Notes: generated by a model from the sequence alone, not told the origin. DNA of 64,000 bases from Gnetum montanum (GCA_015680685.1 MNCI01004113.1:343396-407395); one strand, 5' to 3'. Counted from the first letter of the stretch, positions 1 to 11,445 are shown. Made by a program: numbers and translations.

Positions 1-305
1 GAGGACGAGAGGTGGGTGGATTGCATAGATCCAAAATGCAAAGGGCCACCAGGGCCTAAAATTCTAGATCTGTGGCTGAAACCTGCAGATCTGTTAGAAC
101 CACGACCTCTGCTGTGACCACGACCAGCAGATCTATCAGATCTACCAAAGCCATGGCCTTGACTGTGGCTGTAGCCACGACTAAATCTATGGCCAAAGGA
201 AGAATGACCATGGCTGAAACCTGGAAAACCATCGCCAAGACCAAAAATAGAAGAACCCTGTCCGTGATCAAAACCTGAACCAGAAAAATTAAGATTTTTG
301 CTAAG
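1..305 (-). CDS. Gly/Arg/Ser/His-rich ORF fragment, open past the window edge
   Basis: On the minus strand one frame stays open from a TGA at about 306 to the first base of the window (about 100 codons). It is very rich in Gly, Ser, Arg, His and Phe, with pieces such as GRGHSRGRGSNRS near the middle. I do not recognise a domain. Low-complexity RG-rich stretches of this kind occur before the zinc knuckle of copia-type Gag proteins and in RNA-binding proteins; the deciding downstream part lies outside the window. The sequence just upstream on this strand (GACTTAG) could be a splice acceptor, so an exon is also possible. The frame has no internal stop, unlike most relics here. Confidence 0.3.
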
Positions 306-868
306 TCAAGATCTTTACCATTAAGTTAGCTTATTGTTAATATAATGTGTAGACCTAAGCACTTGATTGTTAATATAACGTGTAGACCTAAACAACCTTA
401 GCGTAAGCTAAAATAACAAAATTGCTGAAATAACCAAGTCTTCCTTTAACAAGTTATTGTAAAAATTTGCAACCGATGCATTATGATTTAATTCAAAGCA
501 TTTTCTTTGCTTACATTTGGTATGATGATTTTTATAATTATCTTAAGTATATTCAATTCATAGCTTTTTCTTTACCATATTGATTTTGTGTTCTTTCACT
601 AATATAATCTATTTATTTTACATGTTTTCTCTTCATTATTATAGCTCTGTTACTTCAGGCATAATGTACCTACATAGCAGCTGTTTTGATTAGGCCTCAA
701 TAGATTAATTTTACGTCTCTACCTTTTCCTGAATTAACCTTGGCAAAATCTTGATGCATGTTATGTTATTTTTACTAAGCCAAAATCATTTTGCCTAATC
801 ATCTCAGTCAACAAATTTCCCAAGTGTTTAATCATTCCTAAATAAAAATACACAATGACGAGTATCAT
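306..868. other. No gene seen
   Basis: AT-rich sequence. The only structure I see is a short local duplication of about 25 bases (attgttaatataa(c/t)gtgtagacctaa) at roughly 333-391. No ORF, RNA gene or transposon end is recognised. Confidence 0.5.

Positions 869-893
<25 letters not shown>
869..893. repeat. (TA)n microsatellite
   Basis: An uninterrupted run of about 12 TA units lies directly before the GMC-oxidoreductase fragment and probably marks its left limit. Confidence 0.95.
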
Positions 894-900
<7 letters not shown>

Positions 901-1215
901 AAAACCAGACATGGGCTACAGGCATAGAGGTGGAGGATCAGAAGGGAACACCATACTTGGTACAGCTATGCCACAATAATTCATGTGTGGGAGAAGTAAT
1001 TCTATCAGCAAGGGCCATCGGCACACCGTAGGTGCTCATGCTTAGTAGCATGGGTCCTACCATGGATCTGAAAACGCTCAACATCAAACCCATCGTGGAT
1101 CTACCGAGGGTAGGCAAACATTTGCAGGAGAGTCCACAATCAAGCATCGCCATAATCTCGCCACAGCCACTCACGAAATTGATGATCCAAGTGGCATGGC
1201 ATGGCTGGGCAGTTA
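894..1215 (+). pseudogene. GMC oxidoreductase fragment (HOTHEAD / mandelonitrile lyase-like)
   Basis: One frame, from about the end of the TA repeat to about 1215, reads as the middle of a glucose-methanol-choline oxidoreductase of the plant HOTHEAD type. Seen directly: GEVILSARAIGTP, a TAG stop, then VLMLSSMGP (the GMC signature-2 region, usually SAGA..P.LL..SG.GP), followed by LNIKPIVDLPRVGKHLQ and SIAIISPQPL. Family proteins are about 550-600 residues FAD flavoproteins; only about 105 codons remain, with no FAD-binding N-terminus and no catalytic C-terminus. The TAG stands where the family has Gln, so a CAG to TAG change is likely; two family glycines are also replaced (ARA, SSM). It is a dead fragment. 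The coding frame starts right at the TA repeat and fades into AT-rich DNA near 1215, about 80 bases before the helicase relic. Confidence 0.85.
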
Positions 1216-1292
1216 GGGCAAGGGATCTAATAATCAGAAAATTCACTTTGAAAATAATTATTTTTTTATTGAAATGAAAATAATAAAAAATT

Positions 1293-2250
1293 AGGGTGAC
1301 TTAACTTAGATTACTCAAAATTATAATGGCAAGGAAATATTTCCAGATAATCGTTTAGATAACTTTGGTGGTAGATCTATGATATTCATTGGAGATCTTA
1401 CACAGCTTCCACCTGTTAAAGATGTTATACCGTACATATCATCTCAGATGCATGTGAAGAATTTTTAGTTGGCATTCAATAAATTTGTAACCTTGGATGT
1501 TGTGTATTGACAAAGGGGTGATGATTCGCAATAAAAAATATTTAGACAAGTTTTAATGAATATACGAGAAGGAAAAATGACTAATGAGGATTATGACTTT
1601 TTAAGCTTGAGAATGCAACTTCCATCAACATCGGATGGGCGAGATGGATTTGAGGATTCTGTGCATTTTTTTGATACAAAGGATAAAGTGCATATGCATA
1701 ATGAAAAAATATTTCTCAAAATGTAGAAGCCAATTGCACGATGCATATTAAATAGAAATACAAATGGTGTGAAATTTTGGGATGATTCAAAAGGAGAATT
1801 GGACCGAGTAGTGTTCATTTGTGAGGATGCAAGGGTTATGCTCACTATTAATCTATGGCTAGAAGCAGGATTGGTTAATGGTGCATTGGGAGTCACTAAG
1901 AAAATAATATATAGTCCACACTGTCAACCTCCACAGTTGCCATCGTATGCCATCATTGAGTTTGACTTCTATATTGGAGTACCGTATGATAATGAACATC
2001 CTCNNNNNNNNNNNNNNNNNNNNNNNNNNNNNNNNNNNNNNNNNNNNNNNNNNNNNNNNNNNNNNNNNNNNNNNNNNNNNNNNNNNNNNNNNNNNNNNNN
2101 NNNNNNNNNNNNNNNNNNNNNNNNNNNNNNNNNNNNNNNNNNNNNNNNNNNNNNNNNNNNNNNNNNATCAAGATATTTAAGGCTTCGCACCTTCAATGTA
2201 GATTGGATGAAGAGCAACACATTAAATCTAATGAAGAATGATCTCATTCT
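1293..2250 (+). pseudogene. PIF1-type DNA helicase relic (Helitron-like or cellular PIF1)
   Basis: The frame begins near QNYNGKEIFP and runs through the Walker B region FGGRSMIFIGDLTQLPPV (about 1366-1418), a middle part with FVTLDVVY, QVLMNIREGKMTNEDYDFL and PIARC, then ARVMLTINLWLEAGLVNGALG (about 1822-1890) and PPQLPSYAIIEFDFY just before the assembly gap. After the gap the C-terminal tail resumes as IKIFKASHLQCRLDEEQ (2167-2220). These are motifs II to V of the PIF1/RecD-like superfamily 1B helicases. The N-terminal Walker A motif and any Rep (HUH) domain are not visible, so a Helitron origin is inferred only from how common such helicases are in plant Helitrons. The frame carries at least four stops, where Trp (TGG), Arg (CGA), Gln (CAA) and probably Gln (CAG) are expected; it cannot make a full protein. 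Confidence 0.85.
2004..2166. other. Assembly gap (163 N)
   Basis: A run of undetermined bases lies inside the helicase relic. The missing stretch should hold the last conserved helicase motif, since the tail of the same family follows on the other side. Confidence 1.
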
Positions 2251-2446
2251 TTTTTGTCAACTAAATTTTACCATTTTGAATGTCAGATCATTTGTAACTA
2301 TACATTTTCAATTACGCAAGTTTGTACATTGATCATTTCTACTGTATTACAACATGTTTATGATCATTCAATAAAGCATTCCATGGTCTTATAATATTTT
2401 TATCTGTTATGTTTAAATCATCACTACAGTAGTCAACTGGCGATCA

Positions 2447-2928
2447 CTAGCTTAGTTATATATTTATAATATATATCTATAAATTGGCCAAGAGAATCTT
2501 ATTTGTTTACAGGTAAAAAATTTCACGACTTCTAGAAGAAAAACAAGATTTAAAAACCCAAATTTTCATGCCTTATGGAGAAAGAACAAGAATTTTGTAC
2601 CTTATTTTCCTAAGGATGGGTTTTCTGAAAAAAAAATTTCTATCAATTAGCGTATGCTCTCACTCTTGACCAAATTTGCATTATATTCGGCCGAGGGTGA
2701 GAGCATACACTAATTTATGGATGTTTTTTTCAGAAAACCCATCCTTAGAAAAAATAAGGTACAGAACTCTTGTTCTTCGTCCAGAAGGCATGAAAATTTG
2801 GGTTTTTAAATCTTGTTCTTTTTCCAGAATTCATGAAATTTTTTACTCAAAGAACTTTTTACTTATAAACAAATAAGATTCTCTTGGCCAATTTATAGAT
2901 ATATATTATAAATATATAACTAAGCTAG
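2447..2928. repeat. 482-bp long palindrome (hairpin / foldback element)
   Basis: The outer ends are ctagcttagttatatattta at 2447 and its reverse complement ending at 2928. The two arms, each about 220-235 bases, pair along almost their whole length, inward to gtatgctctcac at about 2651-2662 and ggtgagagcatac at about 2695-2707, leaving a loop of about 30 bases. By eye the arms match at roughly 90%; one difference is gcgtatgc against gtgtatgc, as expected from CpG decay. I find no clear target-site duplication (flanks ggcgatca and ttttatac). It resembles a foldback MITE or a recent inverted duplication, and its transcript would form a long hairpin. Confidence 0.93.
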
Positions 2929-3073
2929 TTTTATACCAAAAGGTTATGTTATAATAACTAAATTTTAAACTTCCTATAATTTTGAGTCTATAATTGTTTT
3001 AAGCTTGGCTTTTCAAAAGAATTTTGATACTACCTTTCTTGTGGTTGTTACAAATGTAGATAATAGTAATAAA

Positions 3074-3590
3074 ATGGAATCAAATGTATGAGGAATAAAA
3101 ATTAGTTGGGAGAAGCCCATATGCAAATTTAGTAAGGAAGAAACATTAAAAGTAGAGGAAAATAATGATGAATCATTTACTACTAACTATGTATGGGAGA
3201 AGGATCTATAAAAAAGCGAGTTTCTTGAACTCCTAGCTTTTAGTTTATCAAATTTAAAAGCATCATTTTTATCTTATGTAAACCTTGTATTTGGATAGGA
3301 AAAAGGGAGCAATCTTATACTATCTAATTTTCTTTCTAAAACAAAGCCTATTTTACCATTTAGATCAATTTCCTTTGCATCACTTTTGGATCTTTTTCAG
3401 TTATTGAAAACTCATGAGGATGAGATTAGGTTTGATCCATACCTAAACCAAGAATTTTATAGATAGTTACTAGAAGAGTAGAATATTCAACACAAAGTCT
3501 TGTTAGAAAAGGTATACCTTTTGGAGGTATGGTGACACAAGTTAGTTAAAGTGGTTTTTCAAGTGGCAAAAGAGACTTCAAGTTCAATTT
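3074..3590 (+). pseudogene. Unrecognised coding relic, possible exon
   Basis: One frame holds from an ATG at about 3074 (MESNV) to SSSIL at about 3588, some 170 codons, with only six stops; at least two or three of these are TAG or TGA where CAG or CGA would fit. Protein-like pieces include GIKISWEKPICKFSKEE, SFLSKTKPILPF-like runs, FDPYLNQEFYR and HKVLLEKVYLLEVW. It ends at TTTTAAG followed by gtaact, a good plant 5' splice-site match, so this may be an exon of a decayed host gene. The second half looks alpha-helical. I do not recognise the family. A faint resemblance of the last 50 residues to helical repeat regions of ZMYND10-type proteins is too weak to call. Confidence 0.4.
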
Positions 3591-4261
3591 TAAGGTAACT
3601 AAACTTTGTCTTAATTTTACATATTTTGTTAGATCCATTCGTGTGAAAATAATGAGTTTGGTTTTTATTCTAGATTTTACTATTTTCAGGACTATTTAAT
3701 GCTCTTTAAGTATAGTTTTGTTTAGAACTACTTGTATTGAAATTCCCTTTTAATTTCAGTTCATTGAAATTAGTGTTTACCTTTATATTTATTTTAGTGT
3801 TGTTTTATACATACTTATTTATGTTCAATTTTAGACTTAACACCATTATTTTAAGTATTAGACTATGTTTATTTCAAATGTTAATACAATTTTACTCAAA
3901 CCCCAAACAATATCCTTTATTTTAATGTAAAATTTTATGTGTATGATATAACATGCTTTACATTTAATGTAAAATTATTTTAATTTCAACTTGATAATTT
4001 GTTGATGTTATTAGATTTTTTGTTATGATATTTTATCATAGATTATTTTATTTCCATCCTATTACCTCTTAAATAAAAGATACACTTTGAATTGTAATAG
4101 TTACTATTTGCGCTATCATAAAGAATATTTATGTACATATAATCCCAATTTTCAAACATCACATTTTACTCTTCTAGTTGATACTATTCCTAGGTTTTCA
4201 TACTCATATGGAAGGTGCCACATACATTATCCTCATAAAATGAGTTTGTAAAGAAGGTTTG
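3591..4261. other. No gene seen
   Basis: Very AT-rich. Short open frames occur by chance (for example 3737-3925), but none resembles a protein. Confidence 0.5.
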
Positions 4262-6361
4262 TGTCACACTCCAAATTTGAAACTATAAATAATTTATAAA
4301 ATTGCTTAACAAGGTATAAGAATAAACTTCATGTTTTAATAATTACTTAAGCAACTTAAATACTTATAGAACTTTATAAGGATGTAAATACTTAGAAACC
4401 TAATAACTATGAAGTCACTTGAAAAATCCATATTATAACATTTATACTCAATTAGACCTTACTACAACATGAATTAAACTTCAATGGAAAATTCACATTT
4501 AAGGCCAACATACAAAATCATTAAATGCCCATATTATAATATGAAATACATAAGATATAATCTTTCATTTGATGTTTATTCTTATTCTTGTTCCATCTTG
4601 ACTATTTTCAAAGCTTTGTGCTAAATCTATATGGAATATATGCAAGAAGGGTTAGTACACCTTCACCATAGAGGAAATCCACCTGGAATATCTAAGGAAC
4701 ATGGTTGGAATATGAGGCCCATGTTTTAATGTAGACTATTAGAACCAACATCAATTAGCAATTAACATAGTTGTTAAATAATATAATTAATGTTACCATT
4801 AATGTGTGTCATTAATCCATGATTTTCCCTAAGCTTCCATGGTATTCTTGTGAGGTTTTTAGCATTAGATGTTTGGAGTAACTATAAGGCTAATAATAAC
4901 CCAACTAGCCATCAAGGATAGTTTGTTGTATCCCCTTACCCATTTAGGCTAACCTTCATGTAAGAAAAGACCAATTATTGGGTAGAATTCTCATGTATGT
5001 TCAAACCAATTGTTTGTTTATTTTATGGCATCAAACCTATAGTTATCCTAGGTCCTTGCTCCTCACTACCATCCTAGATAAGATATATTATTGACTACAA
5101 TACCACTAGATTAATGGGCCAACACTAAAGTTAACTTACATGATTAACTAGCCATTTTTGTACTAGTTACCTTATTACAAATCATGTTCTCAATGATCCC
5201 TACTGATACTAACTACAATTCCTATGACTTGAATATCAACTCAACTTAAATGCTTAACTAGCCAATATTAGTAGTCTATTTATAGTTTTCTCACTTTCAA
5301 CATGTTGAACATGCCCAAAATGTTCACTAGTCATTGGAAGAAGAATTTGCTACATGAGAAGGATGAGAATGATACAAAAAGTGAAAATTATTGAAAATGG
5401 CTAATTATGGATTGATTATAAAAAACCAATGTTATATTGATAGTACATTCAATGTGATTGGATCATCAATGAAAACCATCACAAAGGAAAGTAGGTAGAA
5501 GAAAGTAAGATGCTTATTGAAATTAATGGAATCAATAATATTTACACTACCTTAAGAGATCAACTACATGTAGAGATTCACCAAGCAAGAATAGGTTTAG
5601 ATCTAGAAATTGCTAAGATATTTTCCAAGCATAGCTACGAGAAAGGGAGTGAAAGAGAGAGAAATGCATAATTGATGTCTAGAGAGCTAGCATTGATAAG
5701 TATTTATAGCCAAAATATATAGGATTTTGAATAATTCTATGAATAAATAATTAATAATCTATTTTCTAAAAATCGAGTAACATGTATCCATAAAGAGGGT
5801 TCAGTGATCAATGAATGGGTTAAAGTCACCAAGAAAATACAAGAATAAGTGCACATGTTTAAGAATGAGTTCCAAGATAAAATAAAGAAATAACTAGAAT
5901 AAATCTCAAATATTTAATGTTTCAATATTATATTCTTACTTTATTCCAAAATCCTAGAATAAAATAAAATATAAAGAAATTACTAATAATGGACCACCAC
6001 CATCCTTCCTATATATCCACCTAGAGTAATAAGGTTTAAAGACTTAATAAAAGAAAAATATAAAAGTTTAAAAAATAAAATAATTATAAAAAATATTAAT
6101 AAAATACTATAGTATCATATGTAAGCACGAGATCAAGTATTCAAACCTAAAGATGGATAACAATTAATATAAAAGGCCTTATGTTCATAACTCATCAAGT
6201 ATAAAAGAAAGTACATTAGCCATTACTAGCATAAGCTATTAGTAAAATATTAATATATCATAAATCATGTTATAATTAAGATATAAAAAATGTTACAACT
6301 AAGCATTAAAGAATAGTTAATAAAAAAAAAAGGTTCTAAGTTCTTAACATGGGATGCTACA
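4262..6361 (-). repeat. Putative LTR (about 2.1 kb), possibly a solo LTR
   Basis: The segment is bounded by tgtcacactcc at 4262 and gggatgctaca ending at 6361, an imperfect TG...CA inverted pair of the form common in plant LTRs. A minus-strand TATAAATA lies near 5698-5706 with GA-rich sequence upstream of it in plus coordinates, which is why I favour the minus strand. No primer site adjoins either end, and the 5-bp flanks (gtttg, attca) do not match. A decayed solo LTR is the best reading, but the boundaries are inferred from the end motifs alone. Confidence 0.4.
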
Positions 6362-7559
6362 ATTCACATACAAATACTTTTATGCCTCAACAATAAAAAT
6401 ATCACTAATTGGAAATAACATAATGAGGAAATGTCAGTAATCTTAGCAATCTAATTAATTTGTGATGAGGTAATTCCAACATTCTTAGCAAGAAATCTAC
6501 ACTACTCAATTGAAGCAAAATGTAATGTGTAACATTTCTACTCGGAATACCATTCCCTTTAACTATTCATTTTGGCATGCTAGAGAAATTCCAAGAGAAA
6601 ATTAGGAATAATGCCAAGTAACATTGCAAAATAAGGGATTTGATCCATGTCAACTTCCTTTCACTACTTGTATTTGGTGCCTAGCTACTACATCTGGTTA
6701 CTTTCTCACATGCATTTCATGTTGAACCAAAAATTTTAATTTCTTTCTAAGCAACATCTATATTCATCAACAAAAGTTACCCTGGTTACTAAGGATAGCT
6801 TATTAAATAATAGAATTGGATCCACCATTAAACTTGTCATTTTAGATAAATGATTTATTATATGTGGGAAAGCTTTCCTAGAAAAACATTTTTAAATATT
6901 TGGGAAAAAAATTTCAATATTTTCCTTGGTTTAGCTCCTTAGGAAATTCTCTTGCTAAAAGTAAAACTCTTAAATTATCAAAGGGCTTTATTCTAATGAC
7001 ACTACTTAATTTTTTAATGAAAAAATATAGCTTAAAATCAAGAATGATACTATTTGATTTTGTCATGTAAAAATTTAGCTTAAGATTAGGGATTAAAAAT
7101 AAAAACTACCAATTATGCGAACTTGCAAATTATAACGTAAATATTTTCAAGTGATGTGGATGATTCAACAAAAGTAAGTTTTGTTTAAATTGAACATCTA
7201 GATCCTAGGAGGAATGCACACTTCATTTAAGCTATGGTAGTAATTTATTATTTTTTTAATTTTACTCATGAGATCACAAAAGTTAAATATTTCTTTTTGA
7301 AACTTATTTTAAAAAATAAATTATAAATGTGAAGGTCCTAATAAAAAAATTCTACATGCATCCAAGATTTCCATTTTTATTCTCATCCAACCTTGCAAGT
7401 GGCTTTAACCTATAATATTCCCTAATACTACATGATCATTGCTCTTAGAAAAGGAGCTAGTCATGGATGAAATGTTGATAATGCTATATTGTTATTCCTT
7501 CTAAGTTAAAGAAGATAGTCATGGCTAAATTTAAGGGAGGAAATTAGGGTATGTCAATG
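6362..7559. other. No gene seen
   Basis: AT-rich sequence without recognisable coding or transposon structure on either strand. Confidence 0.45.
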
Positions 7560-8440
7560 CTTGTATGAACACATTATTAGAATTGGTAGAGCATAAGTGA
7601 TTTGGGTTGAATGAAGGCTAATCCAAAAATATGACATCTAAAGTCAACCAAATATAAAAAGTTGTCTTGTCCATGAGCTATGATCTACACATGGTCTTCT
7701 TATTGTAATATACCATGGGTCATGGTTTCCTCATGGTGAAGTCATGATATAGAACATAAATCATGGTTCCTTTATGGTATAGTCATCATGCCTAACCATG
7801 GGTTATGGTCTTGTGGTGTTCTATGATGAGGCTTAAAACAATGATTATGAGTGGTGGTTAATATGTGATGTGTTCACCATGGGTTATGATGAGATAATGA
7901 TAGCTTGAACATAGGTCATGATCATGTCATGGTGACTACTACAATTTCTTTCTTAGTATTCTCAACCTTATAGATAAATTCACCTTGATGACAAGTTGTG
8001 ATATGCTCATGATTACTTGACTATGGGTTGTTGTTAGGTTGTGGTGACCTCTAAAATTAAAAATTTGTTGCCCTGTGCTCCTACATTCAAACTATCAAGA
8101 CCATGAGTCATGGTCGTCTCCTGCTATTAAGAGCACAAGCATGAACATGTCTTGGGCTTGATATTATAAAATTCATAAGAACTTAAGAGGTCATATTTAA
8201 CCATCTATGCCTATCATTCTTCTTCTATAAAATAGCCCAAAAAATGGGAAAAACATTTAATCTCTACTAATCTATTTTATAATAAATATCATATATAATA
8301 ACCTAACATATTTGAGGAAAACAATACTAACATGCATTGAGTAAACATCAATAATTAAGATGCCTTTGAAGCCTAAACATCCACTAAATCATATGCTTGA
8401 AACATAAATACAAGAACATAAAATATGGCATCTAGAATAT
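7560..8440 (-). repeat. CATGGT-rich repeat, copy 1 (probable LTR piece)
   Basis: This is a direct copy of 9280-10740. Shared landmarks in order are agtg(c/a)tttggg(a/t)tgaatg(g/a)aggct, a stretch packed with CATGGT/ACCATG words, catgcattgagtaaa, and acataaaatatggcat at about 8416-8431. It lacks roughly 600 bases present inside copy 2, and homology stops near 8440. If the primer-site reading at 9266-9277 is right, this is the 3' LTR of a minus-strand element with only about 0.8 kb of internal DNA left. Confidence 0.55.
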
Positions 8441-9265
8441 TTGGCTACTTAAATTACAATTTAAGACCTAATTAGTTTGCTTATGATTGTTTTTTTTTTT
8501 CAAATAACACTTCATAGGCACATCCTCCTTGGATTATTAATCTTTAATTCATAAGGACTTTTGATTATGTATGCTTTTAGGTCACACTGGCCTCACTGGA
8601 CTTTCCTACTTAGATATTAGTCTTCTTCTTCTTTTAGTTTTTAACTTGCTTGCCTTTTAGGAATAAACAAGCATTTATTACTTAAGATTGTAAACATGAA
8701 ATTTAAGAGAAAGGAGAAATTATAATTTTATCCTCTTTGAGAACCTATGAAGGACTTAGACAGAAAAACATTAGTAGCCATGATTTCATAATCTTTTATG
8801 GATTACAACAAAGAGATGAAGACTTACATTTTCAACTTCACAAATTACAACAAGATTTCTAAATAATTAAGGATTTATAATGAGAAAACCATGTTTCAAA
8901 TAAATTTATCCAATATATTTAATATGTTCCAACACATATATATTATAACCTTATACAATTATAAACTTCATACAAAATTATCCATGAAAAAATTTAATAT
9001 AGTTATGTCTCATCTACCAAATTCTTATCATTCCTCTTTTATCTTAAAACATTAATATGTTCCTTATAAATATTTAATATGTCTCATATTCTATATTATT
9101 ATGTCTCATAACTATGCAATACATCATTCATCAAAACTTTAAAACATTTGAATAAAACTATTTCCTCATTGAAAATTTCTAATATTTTAACCTCCTATGA
9201 AATTTTATACCATATAAACTTCATTTTATTACCTTCAACTTTGAACATTTAAATTTATACCTTCA
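8441..9265. other. Sequence between the two CATGGT-rich repeats; nothing coding
   Basis: AT-rich, no protein similarity seen. If the flanking repeats are LTRs this is the remnant internal region; no polypurine tract is evident near 8441. Confidence 0.4.
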
Positions 9266-9277
9266 AATTTGATACCA
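9266..9277 (-). other. Candidate primer-binding site (initiator tRNA-Met type)
   Basis: On the minus strand the sequence is TGGTATCAAATT, matching the first eight bases of the usual plant retrotransposon primer site TGGTATCAGAGC. It sits two bases beyond an LTR-like end (TTTGACA) at 9280. Confidence 0.5.
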
Positions 9278-9279
9278 CT

Positions 9280-11270
9280 TGTCAAAGTTGATGGAGTAGA
9301 AGTGCTTTGGGATGAATGGAGGCTAGTCCTAAAATCTAAAGTCTCAAATTAGAAAAATCTGAAAATTTATCTTCACCACAAGTTATGGTCTGCTCATGGT
9401 CTTTTGATGGTTATGGACCAAAGGTTGTGATGTCCTTATGGTGAAGTTTTGATATAGATCATTAATCATGATTTCCTTGTGGTTTCTGACTACAAGTCAT
9501 GGTCATGTTTTCATCTATGTTGAGGCTAAAAATAATGACCATGAATAGTAGCCAGCTCATGGTGTATTCACCATAGGTTATGGTGATGTCATAGTGGCCA
9601 AACCACAAGTCATTGTCAGGTCAAGGTGCTTACTAAAACTACTTTCTTATTAGCCTCAGTCTTTTAGACTGATTTTCTTAACAATGAATCATGATGTACT
9701 CATGGTTGCCTAACTAGAGGTTGTGGTCAGGTCATGGTTACTAGATCATGAGTTGTGGGGATCTTTGAAATTGAAAATCTACTATCTTGCACATCTATAT
9801 TCAAATTTTCAAGGTCATGAATCATGGTAATCTTATGATATAATATCACAAGTCATGGTAAGGTCATGATGACCCATAATAGAGATATTTTTACTCTATA
9901 TATACCATGAGTTGATCATTGACCCTAGTCTAGACCATGAATTGTGGTTTAGCCATGGTAAGGTTGTGATCTATCAAAAAATAGAATTAAAAGTCATAGA
10001 TTGAATTTCTTGGAGATTTTTATGAATCTAATAAAGAAATTGACTTGTAGATGCTTTAGAAAGCTTATAATTAAGCATCATAAGCTAAAATTATATAATG
10101 AACATGAGTATGAGCTACTTAACATAAAATTTGATAGGCAAATGATATGCTTCATAAATGGTCAGCTTGATAAGAAATTTTGACAAAACATTTGACATGC
10201 ATATGCATATAAAATGCTTAAAATTATCTTAAGATCATAGCCTCTTTCTTGAGATATTAGAAGGCCACTTCTATATAATGAAACATGAAATTTAACTTGT
10301 CCTTTGAAATTCATAAAAGATGACTTCGAAATGAATAAAAGTATCCATAATTTAACATAACATTGAAACATAACTAGAGCATGCCTGATATGAATTATAC
10401 TAAAAAATGTAGAGTAATATGGCCACAAGCATGGACATGACTTTCCCTTAACATTAAACATAAAATTCATATGAAATTAAGAGGGAAATTTTGGCTATTC
10501 ATGTCTACCAGTCTTCCCTTAAAAACTAGCCAAAAGCATGCAAAAACAAAACTAAAATATCTACCCATATATTTCATAAGAAACATCATATCTAATAATT
10601 TGATATATTAGAGGAAAAATCACTAACATGCATTGAGTAAAATCAACAATTAAGATGCATTTACATCCAAAACATCTACTAAAGCATATGATTAAAGCAT
10701 AGACATAAGAACATAAAATATGGCATTTATTTGAGGCATGAGCTCCTTTATATTAAGCAAAACTTTGAGAGAAACACAAGGGTTTTAGTGTAAGACTTGT
10801 GAGAGAGTTGAGTTATGAGAATATGAGAACTTATATGAGAATACTATGAGAAATTAGCAACTAGGAACTACCATGAAAAATATTGAAATTTGAAGAAACA
10901 TGAATGTAAGAATGCAAGATATGGATGTTCTTCATGGAGCCTTGAACGATACTATAACACACTCTCAAATGGATAGAAAATGGAGCATGAAAGAAGAAAA
11001 AGAAAACTTGAGGAGAGACATTCTTACTTCATTGCTCAAATGCTATGCCTCAATCATGTGTAAAAGAGAGGCCCTTGGCCTCTATTTATAGCTTAAGAAG
11101 AAGAGAGAATTTGGAATCCTCTTCATGTCAAACAAATCTTTCTCCTCTTTCTTTAATCTTTTAGCATAAAACTATGTTTTTCTAAGGTTTTCTACCTATT
11201 CTCTGTCCAATTTCTTTGGCATTTTAGCCTTCTTTGATACATGAATTCAAAACATAAAATCTATAACATC
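9280..11270 (-). repeat. CATGGT-rich repeat, copy 2 (probable 5' LTR, minus strand)
   Basis: The copy-1 homology covers 9280-10740. The unit continues into a segment with a minus-strand TATAAATA box at 11083-11090. On the minus strand the order TATA box, repeat-rich body, LTR end, primer site fits a 5' LTR of about 2 kb. The outer end near 11270 is a guess, since no target-site duplication is visible. The two short open frames inside (10001-10183 plus, 10162-10470 minus) look like chance. Confidence 0.5.
11083..11090 (-). promoter_or_regulatory. TATA box in LTR-like sequence
   Basis: TATAAATA on the minus strand, followed by a GC-richer start region (GAGGCCAAGGGCCTC), as in plant LTR promoters. 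Confidence 0.5.
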
Positions 11271-11364
11271 TAAATAATAATAGAGGGACAACAAAACAAC
11301 AAAGATAAAGTTATGTAATTACCCAAAATCTTTACATACGTAGATATTAATGACATATAAAAAA

Positions 11365-11445
11365 AGAATCTTGATTTAAAAATTTCAAGTTATGAGTTTA
11401 ATTCTAACAAGAAATGTTGAGTTATGAATTTTAATGACTTATAAT
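11365..11445 (+). repeat. tRNA-derived SINE, partial copy
   Basis: Aligns by eye with the copy at 11864-11975: aagaatcttgatttaaaaattt, then a B-box-like gagtttaattcta, then gaaatgttgagttatga. The A-box end is missing. Confidence 0.5.

Noticed and set aside
1-305. Naming the Gly/Arg-rich frame as copia gag
   Set aside because: Only low-complexity sequence is visible; no zinc knuckle or other diagnostic motif lies inside the window.
1293-2250. Calling the helicase relic a definite Helitron
   Set aside because: No Rep/HUH motif, TC start or CTRR hairpin end was found; cellular PIF1 retrocopies remain possible.
7640-10000. CRISPR-like spacing of short repeated words
   Set aside because: Words are 6-8 bases, irregularly spaced and in both orientations; no constant repeat-spacer unit, and the context is a plant genome.
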